A stretch of DNA of 64,000 bases from Pirellulales bacterium (GCA_036499395.1 DASYDW010000136.1:124001-188000); one strand, 5' to 3'; positions 26,987 to 35,615 are shown, counted from the stretch's first letter. Notes: generated from the sequence alone by a model not told the origin. Program-made: numbers and translations.

Positions 26987-27295
26987 TTAGGGGATGCGCA
27001 CTTGGATTTCGTCGCCTACGACGCGCACCTCGAAACGGTCGATCTTGACCTTCGGATTGTCGCACCAGACGCCCGTGCAAACATTGAAGCGCCACGCGTG
27101 CCAGGGGCAAGTCACGATGCCCTGATGCACTTGCCCTGCCCCAAGCGATGCTCCCATATGCGGGCAAAGGTCGTCGATCGCCTCATAGCCTTCGCCGGTA
27201 TTGAAGAGGGCCACCAGGCGCCCGTCGACGGTAAATGTGTCGCCGCGCCCTGTGGGGATCGATCCCACCTTGGCGACAGTTACGAAATCTGACAT
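26987..27295 (-). CDS. Rieske [2Fe-2S] ferredoxin-type protein
   Basis: This 102-residue protein has the Rieske cluster motifs CPHMG and CPWHAW, 18 residues apart, in the order of NirD/ferredoxin-type Rieske proteins. The short length means it is probably a soluble electron carrier. The MSDFVTVAKVG start at 27295 replaces a longer upstream reading frame. It leads the five-gene minus-strand unit (dehydratase, PhyH, SAM hydrolase, BioA) and starts 137 bases from the divergent aldolase gene. A partner oxygenase is not evident, because PhyH enzymes do not need a ferredoxin. Confidence 0.9.
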   Translation of the reverse strand: MSDFVTVAKVGSIPTGRGDTFTVDGRLVALFNTGEGYEAIDDLCPHMGASLGAGQVHQGIVTCPWHAWRFNVCTGVWCDNPKVKIDRFEVRVVGDEIQVRIP

Positions 27296-27432
27296 CCGGG
27301 CTTCCCGCAAGTCATGGGTCCACGGCCTCGAGAAAGCAATTCCCAACCGGCCACGAGAAGTCTATTCTAGCCTTGCTGCGCCGACCAGGGGCTGAACCGC
27401 CTCCCTCAATTTCCTCAACTGCGAAACGAGAT

Positions 27433-28230
27433 ATGAGAACCAATATCGCCAAACGAAAGCTGCGCGAGGGAAAGCCCTCGTTCGGTACCTGGCTATCGCT
27501 CGGAGACCTGTACGCCACGCGCATTTTGGCGCGGATGGGCTTTGATTGGCTGACGCTTGATCTGGAACACTCGCCGATCGATTGGTCTCAGGCGGCGATG
27601 ATCTTTGCCGCAATTGCCGACGCCGGGTGCATTCCGCTCGCGCGCGTTCCCAAGGGGAATCACGACTACATCAAACGCGTGCTGGACGGCGGCGCCTGGG
27701 GCATCGTGGTACCGATGGTCGACACGGTCGAACAGGCGCAGATCGCGATTCGCGCCGCCAAGTACCCTCCGGTTGGCAATCGCAGCCTCGGCGGCGGCAT
27801 GCACAGCCTAAATTTCGATGCTACGTCGGCCGAGTATTACGCCAAGGCGAATGACGAGATTCTGGTCGTGCTGCAAACCGAGAGTCCCACCGGCGTCGCC
27901 AACGCCGAGAAGATCTACTCACTGCCCGGCGTCGACGCCATCTTTGTCGGACCGGTCGACCTGCGGGCAAACATGCGCTCGCCGGACGGGAAGGAAGCCA
28001 CGGATCAGGAATTCGAGGCGATGCTGCAACGCGTCGTGGATATCGGCAAGAAGACCGGCACGCCGACCGGCATGCACACGATGGAATCGGACGCCGCCTT
28101 GGCCCGCGCCAAGCAAGGCATGCAATTCATCGCCATCGGTAGCGAACTGCGGATGATGTCGCAGCGAGCGCAAGAGATCGTGCGGGCTGTGAATCCCGAC
28201 GTCGGCGACAAGAACCTGGCCCGCTATTAA
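27433..28230 (+). CDS. HpcH/HpaI-type class II aldolase
   Basis: This 265-residue protein resembles 2-keto-3-deoxy sugar acid and 4-hydroxy-2-oxoheptanedioate aldolases, which split such compounds to pyruvate and an aldehyde. Typical segments are FGTWLSLGD, LTLDLEHSPIDW, GAWGIVVPMVDTVEQA, VVLQTESPTGVANAE and VDAIFVGPVDL. The reading frame extends upstream, but the ATG at 27433 fits the family. It leads a plus-strand series with the Tm-1-like and PEP-hydrolase-like genes, so it may be part of a catabolic operon. The substrate is unknown. Confidence 0.9.
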   Translation: MRTNIAKRKLREGKPSFGTWLSLGDLYATRILARMGFDWLTLDLEHSPIDWSQAAMIFAAIADAGCIPLARVPKGNHDYIKRVLDGGAWGIVVPMVDTVEQAQIAIRAAKYPPVGNRSLGGGMHSLNFDATSAEYYAKANDEILVVLQTESPTGVANAEKIYSLPGVDAIFVGPVDLRANMRSPDGKEATDQEFEAMLQRVVDIGKKTGTPTGMHTMESDAALARAKQGMQFIAIGSELRMMSQRAQEIVRAVNPDVGDKNLARY

Positions 28231-28275
28231 TCCGCCGAATTGCCGCAAGCGCGGCGCCGACGGGACTGAAAGCGC

Positions 28276-29499
28276 ATGAGCGTCTACCTGCTCGCCACGC
28301 TCGACACGAAGGGACGCGAGGCGGAATTCCTCCGCCAGCGGCTGCGCGCCTGCGGAGCGCGTGTGACTCTGGTTGACACCGGGGCGTTGGGTTCGCCCGC
28401 CTGCGCCGCTGATATTTCTCGCGAAGAGTTATTTCATGCGGGCGGCGCGCGGCTCGAAGAAATCGTTGCCCAGGCCGACCGTGGTCAGGCCGTGGCAGCC
28501 GCGGCCGTTAGTGCGGCAAAGCTGCTGCGCGAACATCATGTAGCGGGAAAGATAACAGGCGTGCTGGCCATCGGTGGATCGGCCGGCAGCACGATCGGCT
28601 CGGCAGCGATGCGAGTTCTACCGCTCGGCGTACCTAAGTTGCTCGTCAGCACGTTGGCCTCAGGCCAGGTGCGACATTACGTCGGCGACAAAGATATCTT
28701 GATGCTCAACGCGGTCGTCGATATTTCAGGATTGAATCGGATCAGCCGCACGATTCTCGATGAAGCGGCCCGCGCGATGGCCGGCATGGTTTGCATGCCG
28801 GCGGCCAAGCAGAACATCGATGACAAACCGCTCGTGGCCGCCACGATGTTCGGCGTTACGACGCCCTGCGTTGAGAAAGCACGCCAGGTGCTAGAAGCTG
28901 CCGGATACGAGGTCCTGGTGTTTCACGCCACCGGCGCCGGCGGACAAGCGATGGAATCACTCGTGGCCGACGGCCTAATCGCTGGCGTCCTTGACATTAC
29001 AACCACTGAGTTGGCCGATGAATTTGCCGGCGGAATGCTCACAGCTGGTCCTGATCGATTGACTGCGGCAGGTCGCGCCGGCGTACCGCAGGTGATCTCG
29101 GTTGGCGCGACCGACATGGCGAACTTTCACGCTCGCGAAACGGTGCCGGAGCGATTCTCTGGACGGAAATTCTATCAGCACAATGCCAACGTGACGCTGA
29201 TGCGCACGACAGCGGAAGAGAACGAGCGTATCGGCGCCGACATTGGTCGCAAAGCGGCCGCTGCCCGCGGTCCGACCGTTATCATGCTGCCGGAGCAAGG
29301 TGTCTCGGCCATTGATCGGGCTGGACAGCCATTCGATGACCCAGCAGCACGTGCAACACTCTTCGACGCCATCCGCCGCAATGCCGGCACGACCGAAGTT
29401 GTCTCGCTCGACGACCACATCAACGATCCTGAATTCGCCGAAGCAGCCGCCACACGTTTGATCACGATGATGAAACTCCGCAGCCAGAATCGATCCTGA
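28276..29499 (+). CDS. Tm-1-like ATP-binding domain protein (UPF0261)
   Basis: This 407-residue protein belongs to the UPF0261/Tm-1-like family. The N-terminal half has YLLATLDTKGREAEFLRQRL and GVLAIGGSAGSTIGSAAM, and the middle has KLLVSTLASGQVRHYVGDKDI. The tomato Tm-1 virus-resistance protein has this domain at its N terminus, followed by a TIM barrel. Here the TIM barrel is the next gene. The native bacterial role is not known to me. It follows the aldolase by 45 bases. Confidence 0.9.
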   Translation: MSVYLLATLDTKGREAEFLRQRLRACGARVTLVDTGALGSPACAADISREELFHAGGARLEEIVAQADRGQAVAAAAVSAAKLLREHHVAGKITGVLAIGGSAGSTIGSAAMRVLPLGVPKLLVSTLASGQVRHYVGDKDILMLNAVVDISGLNRISRTILDEAARAMAGMVCMPAAKQNIDDKPLVAATMFGVTTPCVEKARQVLEAAGYEVLVFHATGAGGQAMESLVADGLIAGVLDITTTELADEFAGGMLTAGPDRLTAAGRAGVPQVISVGATDMANFHARETVPERFSGRKFYQHNANVTLMRTTAEENERIGADIGRKAAAARGPTVIMLPEQGVSAIDRAGQPFDDPAARATLFDAIRRNAGTTEVVSLDDHINDPEFAEAAATRLITMMKLRSQNRS

Positions 29500-29600
29500 T
29501 TTCCGTACCAGCCTACGAGACCGATCTTGCATACCAATCAACTTCGTCCGAGCTCTGCAAAGACCGGCTATCGAAGAGACGTCATACCTAAGGTGCAATC

Positions 29601-30443
29601 ATGGCTCTCCACTCGCGCGACGACATTCTGCAAAAACTGCGCGCCAAGGTCGCAGCCGGCAAGCCGATCATCGGTGGCGGGGCCGGCACAGGCCTGAGCG
29701 CCAAGCTTTCCGAGGCCGGAGGCATCGACCTGCTGGTGATCTATAATTCCGGCCGCTTTCGCATGGCCGGGCGCGGCTCGCTTTCGGGCTTGATGCCCTA
29801 CGGCGACGCCAATGGCATCGTGATGGACATGGCGCGCGAAGTATTGCCCATCGTCGAGCACACGCCGGTGCTGGCCGGCGTCTGCGGCACCGATCCGTTT
29901 CGCGTGATGAAACTCTTCCTGCGCGAAGTCGATCGCGCCGGTTTCTCAGGCGTGCAGAATTTTCCCACGGTCGGACTGATCGATGGCACATTCCGGGCTA
30001 ATCTCGAAGAGACCCGCATGGGCTTTGGCTTGGAAGTGGACATGATCCGCGCCGCGCGCGAGCTGAATCTGCTCACCACGCCGTACTCGTTTAATCCCGA
30101 CGAAGCCGCGGCACTGGCCAAGGCCGGCGCGGATATCCTAATTCCACACATGGGACTGACGACCAAGGGCTCGATCGGCGCGCAGACGGCGCTCACGCTT
30201 GACGAGTCGGTGGCGCGCGTGCAAGCCATGCACGACGCCGCAAAACGGGTGAACCGGGATATCCTCGTGCTGTGCCATGGTGGGCCCATCGCTGAACCGG
30301 CCGACGCCCAATATGTTCTCGACCGAACCGAAGGTGTCGTTGGGTTCTACGGCGCCAGCTCAATGGAACGCCTGCCGGTCGAACCAGCGATCACGGACCG
30401 GGTGCGAGAATTTACGCAGTTGAAGTTTCGCACTGCCAAGTAA
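29601..30443 (+). CDS. Phosphoenolpyruvate hydrolase-like TIM-barrel protein (Tm-1 C-terminal type)
   Basis: This 280-residue protein is of the phosphoenolpyruvate hydrolase-like / TIM-barrel family that forms the C-terminal half of plant and fungal Tm-1. Segments such as IGGGAGTGLSAKLSEAGGIDLLVIYNSGRFR, with GVCGTDPFRVM and LIDGTFRANLEETRMGFG, fit the family. The ATG at 29601 has AAGGTG six bases upstream. It lies 101 bases after the Tm-1-like gene, so this is a two-gene version of the eukaryotic fusion. Substrate unknown. Confidence 0.85.
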   Translation: MALHSRDDILQKLRAKVAAGKPIIGGGAGTGLSAKLSEAGGIDLLVIYNSGRFRMAGRGSLSGLMPYGDANGIVMDMAREVLPIVEHTPVLAGVCGTDPFRVMKLFLREVDRAGFSGVQNFPTVGLIDGTFRANLEETRMGFGLEVDMIRAARELNLLTTPYSFNPDEAAALAKAGADILIPHMGLTTKGSIGAQTALTLDESVARVQAMHDAAKRVNRDILVLCHGGPIAEPADAQYVLDRTEGVVGFYGASSMERLPVEPAITDRVREFTQLKFRTAK

Positions 30444-30628
30444 TTGATCGCCAGCGAATCGTTAGTTGGCCCGATAAACCAAAATCGAGCTGAGTTTCTC
30501 GGGTCATCGGATGTGAAGCCCCTGTCCATGATGCGTACAATGTCCTGTCGGCTGGATACGGTTACAGGCACCCGGCGGCAGATTCCATCGTACGTATCGG
30601 CGCCCAAGAGCTTTTGCAAGGGTCTCGC

Positions 30629-31918
30629 ATGGCAACGATCTTCGAACTGACTCATGGAACGTGGCAGGAGCGGCTCGAATATGTCGTGGCCATGATGCGC
30701 GAGATGAGCGGCGCCAAGGACCCACAAAAGATGGTGGAATCGTACGCAGCCCGAGTGCGCAAGCTGCTGCCGGGGGATCGCTGGATGGCGATCAGCCGGC
30801 GGGGACTCGAGCCACCCCATTATCGGATTACGCGCTCCAGCATCTGGCCCCGGCATATCAACCCGTGGAAAGAGGCCGAACTCCTCCCGGTCCACGATCG
30901 CGGCTTGCTGCAAGAACTGCTGTATACCGGCGAGGCGAGGATCATCAATAACCCGGCGGTCGATCCAAATGATCCAGCCGGTGAGCATCTGGCGGACATG
31001 AAATCGTTGCTCGTGATCCCGCACTTCGAAGGGGGACGCGTGCTGAACATGGTCATTACCGGGAGCCGCGATCCTGATGCTTTCGACCACGAGCGTTTGC
31101 CTGAGATGCTGTGGTTGAGCAATCTGTTCGGTCGCGCCACGCACAACCTGGTGTTATCGGAACAGGTGCAGGCCGCTTATGCAGCGGTGGATCATGAGTT
31201 GCAAATCGTGGCTGACATTCAACGGTCGCTATTGCCGCGCGCGATGCCGAAAGTCCCGACGCTCGATTTCGCGGTAAACTATCAAACGTCGCGACGCGCC
31301 GGCGGGGACTATTACGACTTTTTCGAGGTCCCGGGCGGCAAGCTCGGCATCTTCCTGGCCGACGCCAGTGGACATGGCACGCCCGCCACGGTGATGATGG
31401 CGATCACACACAGCATCGCGCATTCGTTTCCCGGACCACCGCAGCCGCCGGGCGAGATGTTGAGCTATCTCAATGCGCAGCTCACTTCCCGCTATACGGT
31501 CGAGAACGACTCCTTCGTGACCGCCTTTTACGGAATTTACGATCCGCAGACGCACATCTTGAATTTCGCGCTGGCCGGTCACAATCCCCCGCGCTGGCGT
31601 CGCAGCGATGGCACGATCCAGCCGCTTGGCGACAATGCCGGCCTACCGCTGGGCATAAGTGCTGGGGAGACCTACCCAGAAACATCGCAGAAGCTGGCCG
31701 TAGGCGACACCGTGTTGTTCTATACCGACGGAGTGACCGAAGCATCAAACAGCTCGAATATGCAATTCGGAACTGACGGGCTGGACAAGGTCTTGCATCA
31801 GCCGCGCAAGACATCGGCCGAGTTAATCGACGCCTTGCGTGAAGCGCTCGAAGAATTCACCGGCGGTCAGGCTCCGGAAGATGACCGCACCGTGCTGATG
31901 GTGAAGGTCACGGAGTGA
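30629..31918 (+). CDS. PP2C-type (SpoIIE/RsbU) serine phosphatase with an N-terminal sensor domain
   Basis: This 429-residue protein has a GAF-like sensor domain in its first 190 residues. The PP2C/SpoIIE phosphatase domain follows: EVQAAYAAVDHELQIVADIQ leads into QRSLLPRAMPKVPTLDFAVN, then GGDYYDFFEV, LGIFLADASGHGTPATVMMA, LAGHNPP, and VLFYTDGVTEASNSSNMQFG. Such proteins dephosphorylate anti-anti-sigma factors in partner-switching systems. The start at 30629 has AAGGG 7 bases upstream. It follows the PEP-hydrolase-like gene by 185 bases and may be independent. The next gene is convergent, with 5 bases between stops. Confidence 0.9.
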   Translation: MATIFELTHGTWQERLEYVVAMMREMSGAKDPQKMVESYAARVRKLLPGDRWMAISRRGLEPPHYRITRSSIWPRHINPWKEAELLPVHDRGLLQELLYTGEARIINNPAVDPNDPAGEHLADMKSLLVIPHFEGGRVLNMVITGSRDPDAFDHERLPEMLWLSNLFGRATHNLVLSEQVQAAYAAVDHELQIVADIQRSLLPRAMPKVPTLDFAVNYQTSRRAGGDYYDFFEVPGGKLGIFLADASGHGTPATVMMAITHSIAHSFPGPPQPPGEMLSYLNAQLTSRYTVENDSFVTAFYGIYDPQTHILNFALAGHNPPRWRRSDGTIQPLGDNAGLPLGISAGETYPETSQKLAVGDTVLFYTDGVTEASNSSNMQFGTDGLDKVLHQPRKTSAELIDALREALEEFTGGQAPEDDRTVLMVKVTE

Positions 31919-31923
31919 TACGC

Positions 31924-32820
31924 TTATTGCTGATCCGCAAGCACCGTGTGCAGACGAAAGTGAAACTTGCCGAGCTTGCCGCCGTAGTTTCCGGCGTTGA
32001 TCGCGATGACGCCGGGGCCGGCTGCCGCGCGAATGCCCGCAGCCATGGCCTGGGCGATGGCTGACTCGTCGATGCCGTCAATCACCAGCTCGTAGGCGCA
32101 ATTCGCCCCCGGATGCAACTCGGTGGTCACGCGACCGCGCAACGTTGGGCAAAAGGCGTCGGCCGTGGAAGCGAGCAGCTTCTTGTAGCGCGAGCCGACC
32201 TTGCTGCCGCTGCGAGCGATGCCGCCTGGAAAAGGAGTGATGACGCCCTCAAGCGCGGCGAGCGCATCGACGGCGCGGCGCGCTGCGGCCAAGGCCGCCG
32301 GCAGGTCGACGCCTTGAACGATCAGATTACCGCCCGCCACCCCCTTCTCGATACCGAGTGAATCCTCGACGAGAAATTCGCCATCCATGACCGGGATGCG
32401 CCAGTAGCGCCGGCCAAGCAGCAACTTGCTCTTCTGGAACCCGTCTCCAAAAAAACGGATGTGTTTGCCAAGCGGAATGCGGTCCTCGGCTCCAGGCAGG
32501 CCATCGAACACGGCCGACGTGGGACACGTCATCAGGCACTGCCCCGTCCGATTGGGAACGGCCTTGGCGAGAGCCTCTATCGAGAAACCGAACACCAGCA
32601 CCGCGGCGCCGGGACGGCCGTCGGGCGTCTCGCTTGGATTGAGCCAACGTTCGACCCCCGCCTCGGCATCACAGGCGATCACCGAACTAGCGTAACCGGT
32701 GAATTCCGCGACAGCCGCGTGCAGCCAATGCTCGTCGTGCGCGGTTACCACCAGTCGCGCATAGCGCATGCGAAACGCTTCGGCGAACGTGTCGACGATC
32801 TCGGTTCCGTTGACGAGCAA
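31924..32820 (-). CDS. ftr: Formylmethanofuran:tetrahydromethanopterin formyltransferase
   Basis: This enzyme (Ftr/FhcD) moves a formyl group between methanofuran and tetrahydromethanopterin and belongs to the archaeal-type C1 pathway that some planctomycetes carry. The 298-residue length fits. Family segments include VNGTEIVDTFAEAFRMR at the start, TGQCLMTCPTSAVFDGL, IRFFGDGFQKSKLL, RYWRIPVMDGEFL, and VIAINAGNYGGKLG near the end. The reading frame opens 29 codons earlier at a GTG (32907), but the family N terminus begins at the TTG at 32820, preceded by GGGAG with a 7-base gap, so I choose that. No other H4MPT genes are in the window. Confidence 0.9.
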   Translation of the reverse strand: MLVNGTEIVDTFAEAFRMRYARLVVTAHDEHWLHAAVAEFTGYASSVIACDAEAGVERWLNPSETPDGRPGAAVLVFGFSIEALAKAVPNRTGQCLMTCPTSAVFDGLPGAEDRIPLGKHIRFFGDGFQKSKLLLGRRYWRIPVMDGEFLVEDSLGIEKGVAGGNLIVQGVDLPAALAAARRAVDALAALEGVITPFPGGIARSGSKVGSRYKKLLASTADAFCPTLRGRVTTELHPGANCAYELVIDGIDESAIAQAMAAGIRAAAGPGVIAINAGNYGGKLGKFHFRLHTVLADQQ

Positions 32821-32944
32821 AGCGGCACTCCCGCGCAGGGCGTGGCGATGAATCACTGCAAGATTATCGCCTGGCACGCGGATGCGATAGCCGGGGCCGA
32901 TGCGCACTCGCCCCTGATCTCCTGGACGATTGCGAAGACGGACG

Positions 32945-34033
32945 TTAGAAGTTCGGGCTGTTGGCCGCGCCCAGCCCCGTGACTGTCGTTCCCTCGCTCG
33001 CCTCGGCTGGGGCGAGGCTCAAGACGATGAGCACGAAGTCGCGGAAAGTTTTCATATTCTCAGGCGTAATCCAGACGTAGCAATCGCAGCCGCAGCCACG
33101 GTAGTGTCCGACCAGGCAGGCGCATTTGGGTACGTCCTGCTTGCAGCCGTGCATGATCCAGGGCATGGAATAAGGATTGGGTTCACCATCCTTGCCCTCG
33201 CCGATAAGCTTCACGAGCGCCTCGATTTTGTCTTGCGCTTGTTCGATCACGGCCACGCTGCGCCCCGGCCGGTAGTAGGCGCCGACCGGTTCGACTGAAT
33301 CGTCACCGGCCTCGGCCGTGAGGCGAATCACTTCTTCCTTGAGAAACTCGAGCTTTGACGGGGGACCGTGCGGTCCATGTACGAAGGCATCTGCTTCATA
33401 ACGCTGCGGTTTCTCTGAAAGCTCATTGATTTGCGCGTACAACTCTACCAAATCGGTCTCGATATGCTCCAGATGAAGCTTTCGCTCCTCGCCTGCGCCT
33501 TCCTTCATCGTGGCAAGCATGTCCGAGGCGACTTCCTTCGTCAGTGCGATGTGATAACCGGAACTGTACTCACAGATGTTGTCGTACGCCTCGCGCTTGA
33601 GGGCGCCGTCGGCGTCGAAGGGATTGATCGCCTTGCGGTAGGCAAGCTGCAACAACTGCAGGTCGTCGGCGTCGATCACCGGATCGACGTTCCATTGATG
33701 CAGGATGTTGGTCTGCAGTCCGAGATTTGGCGCTAAGTAACCGGGCCCACCCAGATTGGCGCCTAAGAAGCCCGAACCTTGATCCGCAATCTGCACCAAT
33801 CCACCGTTGACCCGCACATGCCAGGCCAGCGAGTCCGGGTTGCAACTGAACATCGCCAGGTTATCGAGCACCAGTTGATACTGGATGTCCGAAAGCGTGC
33901 CGGCCTGATTGATCGTTCTCCGCTGCAGGCGTGCCGTGGTGCATCCGCATAACGCGATCAGCACGAGGGCGCAACAAATGCGCAGCCAGGGAGTGGCTAT
34001 CGCCGCCAAGGATGTCGGCAGTGCTTGCACCAC
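32945..34033 (-). CDS. Planctomycete lipoprotein of unknown function
   Basis: This 362-residue protein starts with a hydrophobic segment and a lipobox (LIALCGC, Cys about 31), so it is likely a lipoprotein. The mature part has SDIQYQLVLDNLAMFS, an aromatic-poor middle and a Cys-rich patch (MHGCKQDVPKCACLVGHYRG, then CGCDCYVW). I recognise no catalytic motif. The cysteines might bind metal or form disulfides. The start codon is GTG (34033), without a clear Shine-Dalgarno site. It lies between larE and the formyltransferase on the same strand, with gaps of 184 and 124 bases, so an operon is possible. Confidence 0.65.
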   Translation of the reverse strand: MVQALPTSLAAIATPWLRICCALVLIALCGCTTARLQRRTINQAGTLSDIQYQLVLDNLAMFSCNPDSLAWHVRVNGGLVQIADQGSGFLGANLGGPGYLAPNLGLQTNILHQWNVDPVIDADDLQLLQLAYRKAINPFDADGALKREAYDNICEYSSGYHIALTKEVASDMLATMKEGAGEERKLHLEHIETDLVELYAQINELSEKPQRYEADAFVHGPHGPPSKLEFLKEEVIRLTAEAGDDSVEPVGAYYRPGRSVAVIEQAQDKIEALVKLIGEGKDGEPNPYSMPWIMHGCKQDVPKCACLVGHYRGCGCDCYVWITPENMKTFRDFVLIVLSLAPAEASEGTTVTGLGAANSPNF

Positions 34034-34217
34034 GTTCGGAAGCCGATGTCGTATTGGGCAATCTGAAGAAACGTTGTCGATAACATCGGCATTTCCGCAG
34101 GGCTAATTCACGCAAACCTGCAGTCGCGCGACCTTCGCTGGCATTAAGCCGGCTACGAGCGCATTGCTAGCGGGCTCTTTTTCTTAGCAGTTCTAGAAAG
34201 CACCTACGATTGCGATG

Positions 34218-35066
34218 CTAGCGAAGCACGCGCAGGTTCTCGACCGGCAATATCTGGTTCAGGCTGCCGGAACGGAATCCTTCCAAGTCGAGCGTCACGT
34301 ATTTGAAGCCAAGCTGCTTCAACTGGGCGACCAATTGCTCGCGAATCTCCGGCTGCGCCAATCGCACGAGCGCTTCGAGCGGCACTTCGAGGCGTGCCAT
34401 GTCCCCTTTGTGATAGCGAACCCGTAGCTCGCGCAGGCCTAGAGAGCGCAAAAATCTTTCCGCCTCGTCGATCATTCGCACGCGCTCGGGCGTAACTTCT
34501 TCGCCATACGCGACGCGGCTGCTCAAGCAAGGACTGGCCGGCTTGTCCCACACCGGCAACTTCCAATCGGCCGCCAATTGCCGGACCTCGTCCTTCGAAA
34601 GCTCGCATTCCAACAGCGGGCTGCGAACCTGGTGTTCGGTAGCCGCGACCATGCCGGGGCGGTGATCGCCGCGATCGTCCAGGTTCGCTCCATTCAGCAC
34701 GACCGCCACCTGAAACCGCTCAGTGACGCCGGACAATTGCGTGTACAGCTCGGTTTTGCAGTGGTAGCAGCGATCGGACGCATTCGCCAGGTAATTCGGG
34801 TCCTTGAACTCCTCGGTGGCTATGACTTCGTGACGAATGCCGATCAACTGTGCGAGCGATTTCGCCTCGTCGAGTTCACCCGAGGCAAGACTAGCGCTCG
34901 TACCGGTCACGGCCAGAGCGCGGCCCCCTAAAGCCAATTGCGCGGCTTTGGCCACCACAGTGCTATCGACGCCGCCCGAGAAAGCAACGGCACAAGATTC
35001 AAAGCTGCGGATAAAATCCAACAGCCGATCTCGTTTGGTGGCCAGTTGCGGTGACAGTGTGGTCAA
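34218..35066 (-). CDS. larE: LarE-type ATP-dependent sacrificial sulfur transferase
   Basis: LarE adenylates and thiolates P2CMN in the synthesis of the nickel-pincer cofactor of lactate racemase. The 282-residue product has the PP-loop FSGGVDSTVVAKAA, DRCYHCKTELY, and the sulfur-donor Cys region ASPCLSSRVAYGE. The TTG start at 35066 is supported by a strong GGGAGGAG six to seven bases upstream. No larA, larB or larC is in the window, so the enzyme may serve another LarA-like protein, or these genes are elsewhere. Confidence 0.9.
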   Translation of the reverse strand: MTTLSPQLATKRDRLLDFIRSFESCAVAFSGGVDSTVVAKAAQLALGGRALAVTGTSASLASGELDEAKSLAQLIGIRHEVIATEEFKDPNYLANASDRCYHCKTELYTQLSGVTERFQVAVVLNGANLDDRGDHRPGMVAATEHQVRSPLLECELSKDEVRQLAADWKLPVWDKPASPCLSSRVAYGEEVTPERVRMIDEAERFLRSLGLRELRVRYHKGDMARLEVPLEALVRLAQPEIREQLVAQLKQLGFKYVTLDLEGFRSGSLNQILPVENLRVLR

Positions 35067-35159
35067 GCGACTCTCCTCCCGAGGGGTACTACATCAGTAT
35101 ACCGCCCCCGGTTTGCCTCAGCGCACTCTGAGAGGCACTGTTCAATCTGAGCCAGTGAA

Positions 35160-35219
35160 AAGAAAAAGGCCGGCATCCGTTGAAGCTGATTAGCAGCCTT
35201 TGAAGGATACTGGCCTTCG
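35160..35219 (-). terminator. Intrinsic terminator reading leftward, with nested stem
   Basis: On the minus strand AAGGCC ... GGCCTT forms a stem that continues, with two mismatches, through GTATCC and GGATGC. A smaller GCTG/CAGC stem lies in the loop. It is followed by a T-rich run (TTTTTCTTTTC). It would end a transcript coming from the right, but no minus-strand gene precedes it. Confidence 0.5.
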
Positions 35220-35476
35220 GCGAGTGCTGCTCACAGAGCGCACTCTCGCGAAAAAAAAATCTCCACCGCAATGCCGTGGCGACGCGGTTTTCGAGAGCCC
35301 GCATTCCAACATGGGGGTGGCCTCGATCCCGGGTTGTGTGATCCGAGCGTTGGTTCCGGACCATAAGTCCGGACGCCGGCTGTACACGCGGCCGAGATCT
35401 AACGAATTGGCACCCAGCGGACTTTCTTATCGGCTCCCCAAAATATTACGTCTCAGCACGAGCATGGCAGAGAATT

Positions 35477-35529
35477 AGTTCGACCCACGAAATCGGCCGG
35501 AAACCGGCACGATTCACACGGGTCGAACT
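35477..35529 (+). other. Exceptionally stable 53-base hairpin
   Basis: AGTTCGACCC (35477-35486) pairs perfectly with GGGTCGAACT (35520-35529). Inside, AATCGGCCGG (35491-35500) pairs with CCGGC-A-CGATT (35504-35514, one bulged A) around an AAA loop. That is 20 pairs with one small internal loop (ACGA against CACAC). No T-run follows, so it is not itself a terminator. No second copy was noticed in the window. Confidence 0.75.
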
Positions 35530-35574
35530 CACAGAATACTACTCAGGTGTGACACCCGATGCAAGTTCTGTGTA

Positions 35575-35615
35575 GCCAATTTACCCCTGTTCACCCGGGT
35601 AAATCTGGCGTTTTT
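35575..35615 (+). terminator. Plus-strand intrinsic terminator in the gene-free region
   Basis: GCCAATTTACCC (35575-35586) pairs with GGGTAAATCTGGC (35597-35609; one bulged C), giving 12 pairs with a 10-base loop. A run of five T follows at 35611-35615. It would end a plus-strand transcript that includes the strong hairpin. Confidence 0.7.

Noticed and set aside
35089..35364. A 91-codon minus-strand frame in the gene-free region
   Set aside because: The composition is not protein-like (Arg, His and Phe patches), and it would include the terminator.
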